DNA of 64,000 nt from Acidobacteriota bacterium. GTDB taxonomy: Bacteria > Acidobacteriota > Aminicenantia > Aminicenantales > Saccharicenantaceae. Where the stretch lies: positions 474,082 through 538,081 of the forward strand of contig JAWSUF010000002.1 in the NCBI GenBank assembly GCA_033549365.1. Reading direction: 5' to 3'. The position numbers and the translations under genes are program-made. Shown in pieces: positions 53,752 through 61,248 of this stretch. Numbering within the stretch: position 1 is the stretch's first letter; the number at the start of each line of letters is the position of its first letter. Under the pieces are notes generated by a model. It was not told where the DNA came from, ran no database searches, and saw nothing but the letters and a program-made list of their open reading frames with translations.

Positions 53752-53773
53752 CCCTGCTCGAATAACCCTGCTC
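53746..53773 (+). repeat. 14-bp tandem duplication spanning the ThuA stop codon
   Basis: Two perfect adjacent copies of GAATAACCCTGCTC (53746-53759, 53760-53773). The first contains the stop codon of the ThuA-like gene; the second forms the outer end of the left arm of the inverted-repeat element. Confidence 0.85.
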
Positions 53774-53971
53774 TGGCTGCTGCAAGTTATTGATATTAAT
53801 ATAAATAGCTTGTTTTGGCCTGCTCGGACTGCCATATATAGTTGATAATAAGTGATTTCCAATAAACTGCCATTAAGAAACGACAAAATCAATTCAATTC
53901 GTCAGCCAAAGCACAATAAATACGCTTATTTTGTTTATAATCAATAAATTCCAGCAGCCAGAGCGGGGTTA
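53763..53971. mobile_element. MITE-like AT-rich element with 36-bp inverted repeats
   Basis: The arms 53763-53798 and 53936-53971 are reverse complements at 31 of 36 positions, including long runs such as GCTCTGGCTGCTG and TTATTGAT. The 137-bp centre is strongly AT-rich, unlike the flanks, and encodes nothing. Both ends begin with TAA: the left one is the copied stop triplet of the ThuA-like gene, the right one is the actual stop of the GT2 gene on the other strand. A long bidirectional terminator is the alternative, but arm length and composition favour a miniature inverted-repeat element. No transposase is visible. Confidence 0.6.
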
Positions 53972-54691
53972 GAGGCGGCGGAGCCTCCGCAGTTCCTTGA
54001 GAACGCGGGGGGCATCGGCGCCGGGTCGAAGGCGGCTGTCGAGGTCGCAAGTCCAGTGGATCGGAAACTCCTCGACCCGGTATCCAAGCTTGAGAGCCCG
54101 GGAAATGATCTCCAATTCAAAGAGATAGCCATGTGTCCCGCACTCGGCGAAAAGCCTTCGGGCGACATCGCCGCGATAGATTTTGAAGCCGCACTGGGAA
54201 TCCTTGATCCGCCGGGGCAGTCCGGCCGCAAGGACGGCGGCGCCATGAAAGATCCTCGAAAGAAAACGCCGTTTTAGCGTTCTGTCTCTCAAAATGACGG
54301 TTTCCCGGTGCCTTCGCGAGCCCAGACCGATGTCGAGTCCGCCTTCCCGGATGCGCCGGATCACTGGAAGGGCATCGGCGTAGGGGACGCACGTCCCGCT
54401 GTCGGCAAAGATGACGATTTCGCCGCGCGAGGCCGCAATCCCGGTTTTAAGAGCGAACCCCTTGCCCCGGTTTGTCTCGAGCCGCATGACATTTTTCCCG
54501 ATACCGGGCTCGACATCGGCCTCTTCGGCGACTTCGGCCGTTCCATCCGAACTCCCGTCATCCACGACGATGACCTCGCCCGAGAACCCTTCCCGGGCCA
54601 GGAACGATGCGGCCGCCCGGACATCGCCGCCGATTTTACCGGCCTCGTTGAGCGCCGGAATCACGATGCTGATATCCACGGCCGCTTTCAC
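53969..54691 (-). CDS. Glycosyltransferase family 2 (dolichol-phosphate-mannosyltransferase-like)
   Basis: A 240-residue GT2 enzyme without membrane helices. Nucleotide-sugar binding IVIPALNEAGKIGGDV near the N-terminus, VIVVDDGSSDGTAEVAEEA, and FADSGTCVPYADAL with D-S-G where the D-x-D is expected; acceptor region near GSRRHRETVILRDR and SQCGFKIYRG. The resemblance is to DPM1/polyprenyl-phosphate sugar transferases. The start is GTG at 54691 inside a GTGA overlap with the Agl23-like gene. It probably charges a lipid carrier that the Agl23-like protein uses. Confidence 0.85.
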   Translation of the reverse strand: MKAAVDISIVIPALNEAGKIGGDVRAAASFLAREGFSGEVIVVDDGSSDGTAEVAEEADVEPGIGKNVMRLETNRGKGFALKTGIAASRGEIVIFADSGTCVPYADALPVIRRIREGGLDIGLGSRRHRETVILRDRTLKRRFLSRIFHGAAVLAAGLPRRIKDSQCGFKIYRGDVARRLFAECGTHGYLFELEIISRALKLGYRVEEFPIHWTCDLDSRLRPGADAPRVLKELRRLRRL

Positions 54692-56379
54692 GGATGTCCT
54701 TTACCGTCCCGCCGAATCGCCGTTTCCTGTTTATCCATCCGGACGAGATGCATTTCCCAGAGGTCGCGGCGGATGAAGACGACGAGGTGGACTTCGGGTC
54801 TCAATCCGTAAAACTCCGCCTGATGGCTGTTCTCGAGACTGTCTCCGAGCTCCTCCGCGGCATCGAGCCCGGCAATGACAAAGGGCACATTCGTGATATT
54901 GATGCCGGCGACGGCCGCCGCATCCGTCCAATATCCGACCCTTTCATACTCCCTCAGGCTCCACGGCAAGGGCCACGTCTCTTCCGGCGGAGCGACAACC
55001 ATGATCAACATCCTGCGGCCGTCAGTGCTGACCTCCGCGATATCCTCGACCCTTTTTACGAGCTTTAAAAAATCGGGCACGGTCTGAGCGTAGACATAGG
55101 GGTTTCGCGGATCGGCCGGGTGCACATCATTCGCCCTCCAGGCCTGGAGACCCAGATTGACGAATCCCGGAGCCAGGAGAGCGACGACGAGGGCGCGGAC
55201 GGCCAGAAAGCGGCTGATCCGCATCATGACCGCAGTGCCGTTTCCCGCAAGAAGAATGAGGCCCATAAAAAAGGGCAGAAGATTCCATGGCGTTTTGTAG
55301 GGAATAACCGAATAGACCGCCGCGGCCCCCAGCGTGAAAAATAAAAGAGCCCGCGAAAAACGCGTGTCGGCATCTCCAGCCTTAATGGCGCCGAGCGCGG
55401 TGAAAGCGCCCGCCGCGGCCAGAGCGATGACAAGGCCTTCGCTCCAAACCGGCCCCTCGCCGGTCCGAGACCAGATCAATGTCGAGAAATAAAAGTGCCA
55501 GGGATGGTCATGGATAGTTCCGCCGGACGCTCTTTCCAGGTATCCCCCGAAGGCCAGCAGGGAATCGACGAATCCGCCCCGGTTTTTCAGAAAGGAGGTG
55601 TAGAGAAGCCAGGCCGGAGCGAAGGCTGCCGCTCCGAAAGCGGCGGCATAGCCGAAACCGGGCGACACATGCCGGGCTCGTCTCACCCCCCGCTTTTTTT
55701 TCTTTCTCTCCAGCAACCCGACAAGAATCAGGGCCCCGCCCGCCGCCCCGAACAGAATGACGCTTGTCTCCTTGGTCGCATACATCAGGCCGCAGAAAAA
55801 TCCGGCGCCCGCCGCCCACGCCGCGGCCGCTTTCGGCCGGGGCGACGGCGCTTCCTCCGCGGGCCCGAAGATTCTGCGTTCGGTCCGCTCGGGTTCCCTC
55901 GCCGCGGCATGCCATCGCCAGGCGCACCCGGCCGCCCCCACAAGAAAGAAAACGAGAAGCGTCTCCTGGATATAAAACCGTGAATAATAAGTCATGGCCG
56001 GTGAAACGGCGACAAGAAGTCCTGCCGCGGCCAGGGCTTCGCGGGGCATGGCCCCTTTGAACAGAAGAAGGAGCAGAATGATGCCGACGCCGAAGAGCGC
56101 CGGGACGAGCCTCAGAACGGTCTCGTCCAGGCCGGCGAGAGTCGTTCGTCCGGCGATTCGCGCAAAAGGCAGCGTCAGATAGTAAAGGGTGGGTCCGTGA
56201 TGGTCGTCCGGGTCATAGCGATATTCGCCCTCTTCGAGCAGACCGCCGAACTTGACGGCCTGGTTGGCCTCGTCGTGGTGCATGGGACGCAGATCAAGCC
56301 GCACCGTCCGGAAGAACACCCCGGCCAGAACGGCCGCCGCAAAGACGACCGCAAAGCCGGGGATGAAGAGACGTCTCAT
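54688..56379 (-). CDS. Agl23-like/TIGR03663 membrane glycosyltransferase
   Basis: A 563-residue polytopic protein with about 11-12 helices and the diagnostic N-terminal loop MHHDEANQAVKFGGLLEEGE followed by DDHHGPTLYYLTLPFARI. This pattern defines the TIGR03663 family (flippase-associated Agl23 in archaea), related to ArnT/PMT lipid-linked glycosyltransferases; the His-Asp-Glu residues are the presumed catalytic site. A non-membrane C-terminal domain of about 450-560 follows. ATG overlaps the discoidin-like gene stop, and its own stop overlaps the GT2 start. Function is likely transfer of a lipid-linked sugar outside the membrane. Confidence 0.8.
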   Translation of the reverse strand: MRRLFIPGFAVVFAAAVLAGVFFRTVRLDLRPMHHDEANQAVKFGGLLEEGEYRYDPDDHHGPTLYYLTLPFARIAGRTTLAGLDETVLRLVPALFGVGIILLLLLFKGAMPREALAAAGLLVAVSPAMTYYSRFYIQETLLVFFLVGAAGCAWRWHAAAREPERTERRIFGPAEEAPSPRPKAAAAWAAGAGFFCGLMYATKETSVILFGAAGGALILVGLLERKKKKRGVRRARHVSPGFGYAAAFGAAAFAPAWLLYTSFLKNRGGFVDSLLAFGGYLERASGGTIHDHPWHFYFSTLIWSRTGEGPVWSEGLVIALAAAGAFTALGAIKAGDADTRFSRALLFFTLGAAAVYSVIPYKTPWNLLPFFMGLILLAGNGTAVMMRISRFLAVRALVVALLAPGFVNLGLQAWRANDVHPADPRNPYVYAQTVPDFLKLVKRVEDIAEVSTDGRRMLIMVVAPPEETWPLPWSLREYERVGYWTDAAAVAGINITNVPFVIAGLDAAEELGDSLENSHQAEFYGLRPEVHLVVFIRRDLWEMHLVRMDKQETAIRRDGKGHP

Positions 56380-57089
56380 TTCACGGGAATGCCGTAAATT
56401 TCGACCTCGACATAATGATTCATGTCATTGGCGGTGTTCCCGGCGCTGTAAAGCCGGATGTAGCGGCTCTCAACGCCTTTCGGGTCGAAGAGCCGTCCTT
56501 CGTTGGTCTCGATATACTCCTTGTCCTTCCCCACACCGAGTCCGGAAGAGTTGTCGTGATCGTTGTTGAAAATCGTGGTGACGCCCGCCACGAAATCCGG
56601 ATCATCGGACACCTGAATGACGACATCCCGGTAAACGCGGGCCTGGCTGTGATAATGCCAGACAAGGATGGCGTGAAGGCGGCTCGTCTTCCCGAGATCG
56701 ATCTGAACCCAATGCGTCCCCGGCCCGAGCTCAACGAAGTATCCGTCTTCGCCCGACTTTTCGCCGTCCGTGATGAAAGAGAGTTCTCCGATTACGGGCT
56801 CCGGGTCGCTCGACGTCACCGGCTTGTTCAAAGACAGAAGGACGGTTCCCTTGGGAACGAAAAACGGCCCCCGGGGTTTTCCGGTGATGACTTCGAGATT
56901 CGGTGTGCGGATGTTGCGCGGCGTGCCGACGAACATCGGTTTGGGCAGGACGAGCTTCAGCTCCTCCTTGTCGGTCTCCTGAATGATGGATCGCGTCTCG
57001 GGTTCCGCGGCCGTCAAAGCGGGCGGATGCGCCCCGGCCCATCCGATTCCGACCAGAGCCGCGAACGCGGCGATTCTTCCGATTGTCAT
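56376..57089 (-). CDS. Exported discoidin-like (F5/8 type C) protein
   Basis: A 237-residue protein with signal peptide (about 1-27, ending LTAAE). A carbohydrate-binding F5/8C-like jelly roll occupies about 110-237: HWVQIDLGKTSRLHAILVWH, DVVIQVSDDPDF and SRYIRLYSAGNTAND, ending YVEVEIYGI. The first 80 residues after the signal (KLVLPKPMFVGTP, GKPRGPFFVPKG) form a separate, unrecognised part. It is translationally coupled to apbE upstream and the Agl23-like gene downstream (4-bp overlaps), so it is probably a periplasmic binding component of the same pathway. Confidence 0.75.
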   Translation of the reverse strand: MTIGRIAAFAALVGIGWAGAHPPALTAAEPETRSIIQETDKEELKLVLPKPMFVGTPRNIRTPNLEVITGKPRGPFFVPKGTVLLSLNKPVTSSDPEPVIGELSFITDGEKSGEDGYFVELGPGTHWVQIDLGKTSRLHAILVWHYHSQARVYRDVVIQVSDDPDFVAGVTTIFNNDHDNSSGLGVGKDKEYIETNEGRLFDPKGVESRYIRLYSAGNTANDMNHYVEVEIYGIPVK

Positions 57090-57979
57090 GACTCAACTCC
57101 TTGCGATTCTCTCAACGCCGCATCGTTGAAAACGCGGATGCGGCCGGTTGCGTCGACGACGAAAGCCCAGACGTTCCGGTGATCCCGGCAGAACCGCTCG
57201 ACCTCACGATCGTCCATGACCATGAAGGCCGTCGAGAGCGCATCGGCCGCGGCGGCTTCCTTGTGCCCGGCCCAGGCTGCGGCATGCCCCGATGCGATGC
57301 GCCCCGTCCGTGGATCCAGGATATGTCCGCCCTTGACATCAAATCCCGATCCGCTGACCGCACGGTCCCGAAGAACAACCTCTCCCGAATGGCCGGCGGT
57401 TTTCCAGGCCGAGGCGACGCCGACCGGCCAACCCGCACTTTCTCCGGATCGTCCCGGCGCCGAACCGATTGCGAGCGCGGTGCTCGTCCCGGCCTGAAGC
57501 AGGGCGTCGAAAACGCTCCAGTCGGCCAGGACCTCGCGCACGCGGTCGAGCGCATAACCCTTGCCGATCCCTCCGAGATCGATATCGATGCCCGGCCGAA
57601 CCGGCGAGCCGGGTTCCTTGTCCGGCGCCGCCGGCCGCCCGAGCGCAAAGCCGTCCGGCGTCTTCCATTTTATCAGAGTCCGGACGTTTGCATCAAAGGC
57701 CCCTCCCGTCGCGAGGCGAACGCGCTCGGCGATATCCAGGCAATCGGTAACCTCAATACCCACAGGGATCGCCTCTCCGGACGCCAGACGCCCGATGCGG
57801 CGGATTTCGCTCGATTCGTCGAAGCGGCTGAACAGACGTTCGAGCCTGTCGATTTCCTCGAATCCGGCCCGCGCCGCCTGCCCTGCGTACGCGTCGGTCT
57901 TTCCGGCGATGAAGATCTCGAAGACCGTGCCCATGGCCTCGTGAGCGAAGCGCCGGACGCCTTGAGCGGCGGGTTTCAA
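57086..57979 (-). CDS. apbE: FAD:protein FMN transferase (ApbE)
   Basis: A 297-residue ApbE-type flavinyltransferase that attaches FMN to threonine of target proteins such as Nqr/Rnf subunits. Motifs: AMGTVFEIFIAG at the N-terminus, DIDLGGIGKGYALDRV near 133-148 (FAD binding), and AADALSTAFMVM near 244-255 (magnesium-binding Asp and the T-A-x motif). No signal peptide or lipobox is evident, so it may act inside. No flavinylated target is seen in the window. It is in an operon with an exonuclease upstream and the discoidin-like gene downstream. Confidence 0.85.
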   Translation of the reverse strand: MKPAAQGVRRFAHEAMGTVFEIFIAGKTDAYAGQAARAGFEEIDRLERLFSRFDESSEIRRIGRLASGEAIPVGIEVTDCLDIAERVRLATGGAFDANVRTLIKWKTPDGFALGRPAAPDKEPGSPVRPGIDIDLGGIGKGYALDRVREVLADWSVFDALLQAGTSTALAIGSAPGRSGESAGWPVGVASAWKTAGHSGEVVLRDRAVSGSGFDVKGGHILDPRTGRIASGHAAAWAGHKEAAAADALSTAFMVMDDREVERFCRDHRNVWAFVVDATGRIRVFNDAALRESQGVES

Positions 57980-57994
57980 GATAGCGGTCTTTCT

Positions 57995-58597
57995 TTAGGG
58001 CTGGGGATAGTATCCCCCTTCAAGAAGTTTGAAAAAACAGCGGGCGCAGGCTTCGATGTCGCGTCCGGCGTCGTGGGCCCCGTCGTAGGGAAGCCCGAAA
58101 ATCCGGAGATGAAGTTCCGTGAGCGACGGCCACTTGTATCCGAATCCTCCGCCCGGCCGGGGAATGCGGCAAAAATCGGTCGTTGTTTTCATCGTGCAGA
58201 TCCCCGGGATATGCACAAAATCGAGCGGCCTTTTCTGCCGGACAAGTTCGGACCCGACGACGCCCAGATCATAGTCCAGGTTGTGGGCGATGAGAACGGT
58301 CCCCGGATGCCCGGCCGCATCCAGAAACTCGTCCAGAACATCCGGCAGATCCCGGCCCGAAAGACGCGCCATGGCGTCGGTGATGCCGTGAATGCGGGTC
58401 GCCTCTTCAGGAATTTCGAAATCGTCCGGCCGGATGATGTGGCATTGGGCGGTCTCCGCATTCCCTTCGGAATCGTAGCCCGCCCAGGCGATCTGAACAA
58501 GACGGGGCCAGTCCTCGGCGACCTCCTCCGAAAAATAGCGAACTCGCGGGAGCCCCGTCGTTTCGCAGTCGAAGAAGAAATAGCGGGTTCCGCTCAT
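57995..58597 (-). CDS. DEDDh-type 3'-5' exonuclease
   Basis: A 200-residue DnaQ-like exonuclease. Exo I: FFFDCETTG (D10, E12); Exo II: AHNLDYDLG with Asp; Exo III: HDAGRDIEACARCFF with the His and Asp of the DEDDh class. The size fits a stand-alone proofreading or RNase T-like enzyme. There is an insert with PRPGGGFGYKWPSL. It lies between the M28 peptidase (19 bp) and apbE (15 bp), so it is in the same operon, although its role there is unclear. Confidence 0.85.
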   Translation of the reverse strand: MSGTRYFFFDCETTGLPRVRYFSEEVAEDWPRLVQIAWAGYDSEGNAETAQCHIIRPDDFEIPEEATRIHGITDAMARLSGRDLPDVLDEFLDAAGHPGTVLIAHNLDYDLGVVGSELVRQKRPLDFVHIPGICTMKTTTDFCRIPRPGGGFGYKWPSLTELHLRIFGLPYDGAHDAGRDIEACARCFFKLLEGGYYPQP

Positions 58598-58616
58598 GAC
58601 ATCCGCCGGTTTCGGA

Positions 58617-60284
58617 TCAGTTCCCGGGCCTGTTCGCCTCGCGCACGGCTTTGAATTCGCTGCCCTCTTTCCAGCCGGGAAAGACGGACTCCATGCTCAG
58701 CCGGTAGCCGAGAGAGAAATACATGTGCAGATCGTCGAGAAGCCCGCCCGTATCCCAGCCGGGGTCGAACTCGTCCGTGGGCTTGTGGTATTTTTCGCGG
58801 ATGAAAATTTCCTTCTGCTCCAGGCCCCAGGCCTCGCCTTTTTCAACATGGTGGACGCCCGAACCGGAGCTCAGGGCCGGAACCCCCTTCTTGGCGAAGG
58901 GGAAGTGGTCGGAGCGGAAAAAGCCGCCCTTTTCCGGAGTCGGATCGGGCTTGACAACTCGACCGACCGTCTTCGCGTAATCCTTGACGTAATCATCCAG
59001 GTCGGATTGGCCGTAGCCCGTGATGCGGATGTCCTTCATCCGGCCGAAGATGTTCAGCCCGTCCATGTTGATGACGGCAACGGTCTTCTCCAGGGGGAAA
59101 ATGGGATTTTCGGCGTAATGACCGGAACCCAGAAGGCCCTGTTCCTCGGCCGTCACCGCGAGGAAGAGAATGGACCGCTTGGGCGGCGCCCCGAGATTTT
59201 TGAAAGCCCGGGCGACTTCGATGAGGGCGGCCGTTCCCGTGGCGTTGTCCATGGCCCCGCTGTAGACCTGATTTTCTTCCAGCTGGGGATCCATGCCGAA
59301 ATGATCCCAATGGGCGGTGTAAATGATATATTCATCGGCCCTTTCGGAGCCGGGGAGAAGTCCGGCGATGTTCCGTGAGACGACGTTGCGGACGCTGTTT
59401 TGAAGCGCGGCGGAAGCTTTCAAACCCATCGGGACGGCCTTGAATCCGGGTTTTTCGGCGGCGGCTTTCAGCGTGTCAAAGTCTTTTCCGGCGGCTTTGA
59501 AGATTTCCCGGACCGCGTCCAGGTGAACCCAGGCTTCGACCGCGCAGCGCCCGGCGTTCCCGTCCTCGGAAACCAGGCTGAACTTCGGGCCGATCCAACT
59601 GTTCCGGACGACATCCCAGCCGTAGGCCGCGGGCGCCGTTTCGTGGACGAGCAGCGCGCCCGCCGCCCCCTGCCGCGCCGCCTCTTCGAATTTATAGGTC
59701 CAGCGGCCGTAATAGGTCATGGCCCGGCCGTTGAAAAATTCGGGGTCTTCGGTGGCGAACCCGGGGTCGTTGACAAGCATGATCAGGGTCTTTCCCGCGG
59801 CGTCGACACCGGCATAATCGTTCCAATCGTATTCCGGCGCAATGATGCCGTAGCCGACGAACACCACCTCGGAATCTTCAAATGCGACGCTCTCTTCAGC
59901 CCTCACCGTCCAGCCCACGAAATCGGTTCCATAAGCCGGCCGCAGGGATTTTGCGCCGCGTGCGATCTCCAGAACGGCCGCGGAGGGATCGGCCGTGATT
60001 TCGACGAGGGGAACGTCCTGGAAGAAGCTGTCGCCGTTTCCGGGTTGAAGCCCGACGTCCTGGAAGCGTTTTTTCAGGAAATCGACGGTTTTTTCCTCTC
60101 CGTGGGATGCGGGAAACCGTCCTTCGAACTCGTCCGAACTCAGAATCCGGATATCCTCCATAAGGGCTGCGGCGTCCAGCCCGGCCGCGGCGGCCTCGAA
60201 GTCGGGTGCGGCGGGCCGGCAGGCGGAAAAGCCCCACAAGGCCAGCAGGGTTGCCAGAGTCAGGGTCCAGGGTTTTCTTAACAT
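58617..60284 (-). CDS. M28-family lipoprotein aminopeptidase
   Basis: A 555-residue exported lipoprotein with lipobox FSAC (Cys22). The M28 zinc peptidase signatures are intact: YTAHWDHFGM, SGAMDNATGTAAL, AVTAEEQGLLGSGHY, INMDGLN and SDHFPFAKKGVPAL. A protease-associated domain is inserted at about 150-290. Start at 60284 follows GAGGAG; the upstream in-frame extension overlaps the vapC end and is not used. It heads the six-gene operon down to the GT2 gene. It would remove N-terminal residues from peptides in the periplasm. Confidence 0.9.
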   Translation of the reverse strand: MLRKPWTLTLATLLALWGFSACRPAAPDFEAAAAGLDAAALMEDIRILSSDEFEGRFPASHGEEKTVDFLKKRFQDVGLQPGNGDSFFQDVPLVEITADPSAAVLEIARGAKSLRPAYGTDFVGWTVRAEESVAFEDSEVVFVGYGIIAPEYDWNDYAGVDAAGKTLIMLVNDPGFATEDPEFFNGRAMTYYGRWTYKFEEAARQGAAGALLVHETAPAAYGWDVVRNSWIGPKFSLVSEDGNAGRCAVEAWVHLDAVREIFKAAGKDFDTLKAAAEKPGFKAVPMGLKASAALQNSVRNVVSRNIAGLLPGSERADEYIIYTAHWDHFGMDPQLEENQVYSGAMDNATGTAALIEVARAFKNLGAPPKRSILFLAVTAEEQGLLGSGHYAENPIFPLEKTVAVINMDGLNIFGRMKDIRITGYGQSDLDDYVKDYAKTVGRVVKPDPTPEKGGFFRSDHFPFAKKGVPALSSGSGVHHVEKGEAWGLEQKEIFIREKYHKPTDEFDPGWDTGGLLDDLHMYFSLGYRLSMESVFPGWKEGSEFKAVREANRPGN

Positions 60285-60322
60285 CGACGAACTCCTCAAA
60301 GATGATTCATGATTCCTTTGAA

Positions 60323-60350
60323 TTCTTACGGAGACCGCGCCAAATGTCAA
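60323..60350 (-). promoter_or_regulatory. Sigma-70 promoter of the M28 operon
   Basis: On the minus strand a perfect TTGACA (60350-60345), a 16-bp spacer and TAAGAA (60328-60323). The -35 overlaps the stop codon of vapC, so the operon has its own promoter just after the toxin gene. Confidence 0.5.
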
Positions 60351-60748
60351 CCGCCGATCATTTCGCAGCCGAATTCCTCGAAGTGCGGATCAAAGGCAAA
60401 GGCCTCGCGAAGGCTCGTCCGCCGCATGATCTCGAAGCTTGCGCAGTCGGCAAGGCTGAGCGTCCGGCGTCCGGCTGCCAGAAGGGCGCCGACCGCCGCT
60501 TCATGGATGTCCCGGTTTATCCAAATGATGCGAAGGGCCGGAACAATATCGCTCTCGAAAACGCGAACGGCCTTCATCCCGATTCTTCGCGCCAGAACAG
60601 CCGACGTTTCGACAAGGATATAATTGTGACAGACGAGAGGGCGCCCGGCTTCGAGCGTCTCGATCCAAATCCGCCTGGCGGCTGCATGTCGCTCGTCGCT
60701 TTTATCGAGGACGGCCAGGAAGGCGCTTGTGTCGACAAAGACGCTCAC
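60347..60748 (-). CDS. vapC: VapC-type PIN-domain toxin
   Basis: A 133-residue PIN-domain ribonuclease. The four acidic residues are visible: Asp in VSVFVDTSAF (D6), Glu in NYILVETSAVL, Asp in SLADCASFEIM and Asp in FAFDPHFEEFG. The start chosen is GTG at 60748, sharing GTGA with the antitoxin stop and lying nine bases after AAAGGAGC; an ATG at 60775 would add nine residues absent from the family. VapC toxins cleave tRNA or rRNA; target unknown here. Confidence 0.8.
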   Translation of the reverse strand: MSVFVDTSAFLAVLDKSDERHAAARRIWIETLEAGRPLVCHNYILVETSAVLARRIGMKAVRVFESDIVPALRIIWINRDIHEAAVGALLAAGRRTLSLADCASFEIMRRTSLREAFAFDPHFEEFGCEMIGG

Positions 60749-61116
60749 GGTGTTCGCTCCTTCTTTTTGCGACATTCCGAACTGCTTTTTTCTTGATCCG
60801 GCATGTCGGTCAAATAGCGGTCGTGTCCGATGGAGAGGTCGGAAAGTCCGGATTCGAACCGTCCGGCGGCTGAAATCGCCCTGCGCCTCAGTTCAGCCTT
60901 ATCCGTAAGATCGGCCGGCAGAGGAGAGCCGTAAAGACTGCGGTCTTCGCGGACGGCGCCGCCTTTTCCGCCCGAGCCTGTAAATGTCGCGCCATATGCG
61001 GCCAGGATATCCCGGATATATTGGCTTCTTGTCCTCCCGGCCTTGCGGCGTCCGGCTTCGAGGGCCTTGAACTCGGACGCCGGCATGCTGATCGAGATCT
61101 TGACCGTTTTCGCCAT
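60745..61116 (-). CDS. vapB: VapB-type antitoxin with ribbon-helix-helix domain
   Basis: A 123-residue antitoxin. N-terminal ribbon-helix-helix: KTVKISISMPASEFKALEAG followed by R-K-A-G-R-T-R-S-Q-Y-I-R. A Gly-rich linker then leads to a C-terminal toxin-binding part ending near SIGHDRYLTDMPDQEK. It is longer than most VapB proteins (70-95). The start at 61116 follows AAGGAGGG. A perfect palindrome lies directly upstream, a likely autorepression operator. It overlaps vapC by four bases. Confidence 0.8.
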   Translation of the reverse strand: MAKTVKISISMPASEFKALEAGRRKAGRTRSQYIRDILAAYGATFTGSGGKGGAVREDRSLYGSPLPADLTDKAELRRRAISAAGRFESGLSDLSIGHDRYLTDMPDQEKSSSECRKKKERTP

Positions 61117-61131
61117 AAACCCTCCTTCGGC

Positions 61132-61150
61132 GGTAGGAATATTTCCTACC
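61132..61150. promoter_or_regulatory. Palindromic operator of the vapBC pair
   Basis: GGTAGGAA-TAT-TTCCTACC: perfect 8-bp arms with a three-base centre, located between the vapBC -10 and the vapB start. Binding of VapB or VapBC here would block its own promoter. Confidence 0.65.
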
Positions 61151-61152
61151 AC

Positions 61153-61181
61153 AGTATGACCAATCGCGGGCAAGTTGTCAA
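61153..61181 (-). promoter_or_regulatory. Sigma-70 promoter of vapBC
   Basis: On the minus strand a perfect TTGACA (61181-61176), 17 bp, and CATACT (61158-61153). The palindromic operator begins three bases downstream of the -10. Confidence 0.6.
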
Positions 61182-61190
61182 GCCTCCAAA

Positions 61191-61219
61191 TTGACTCCCG
61201 GGCCGGGAGGGGGTATCCT
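61191..61219 (+). promoter_or_regulatory. Sigma-70 promoter of the tricorn-like gene
   Basis: TTGACT (61191-61196), a 17-bp spacer and TATCCT (61214-61219), 29 bp before the ATG. It is back-to-back with the vapBC promoter. Confidence 0.5.
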
Positions 61220-61248
61220 AATCTTTCCGATAAGTCAGAGGAGGTCTC

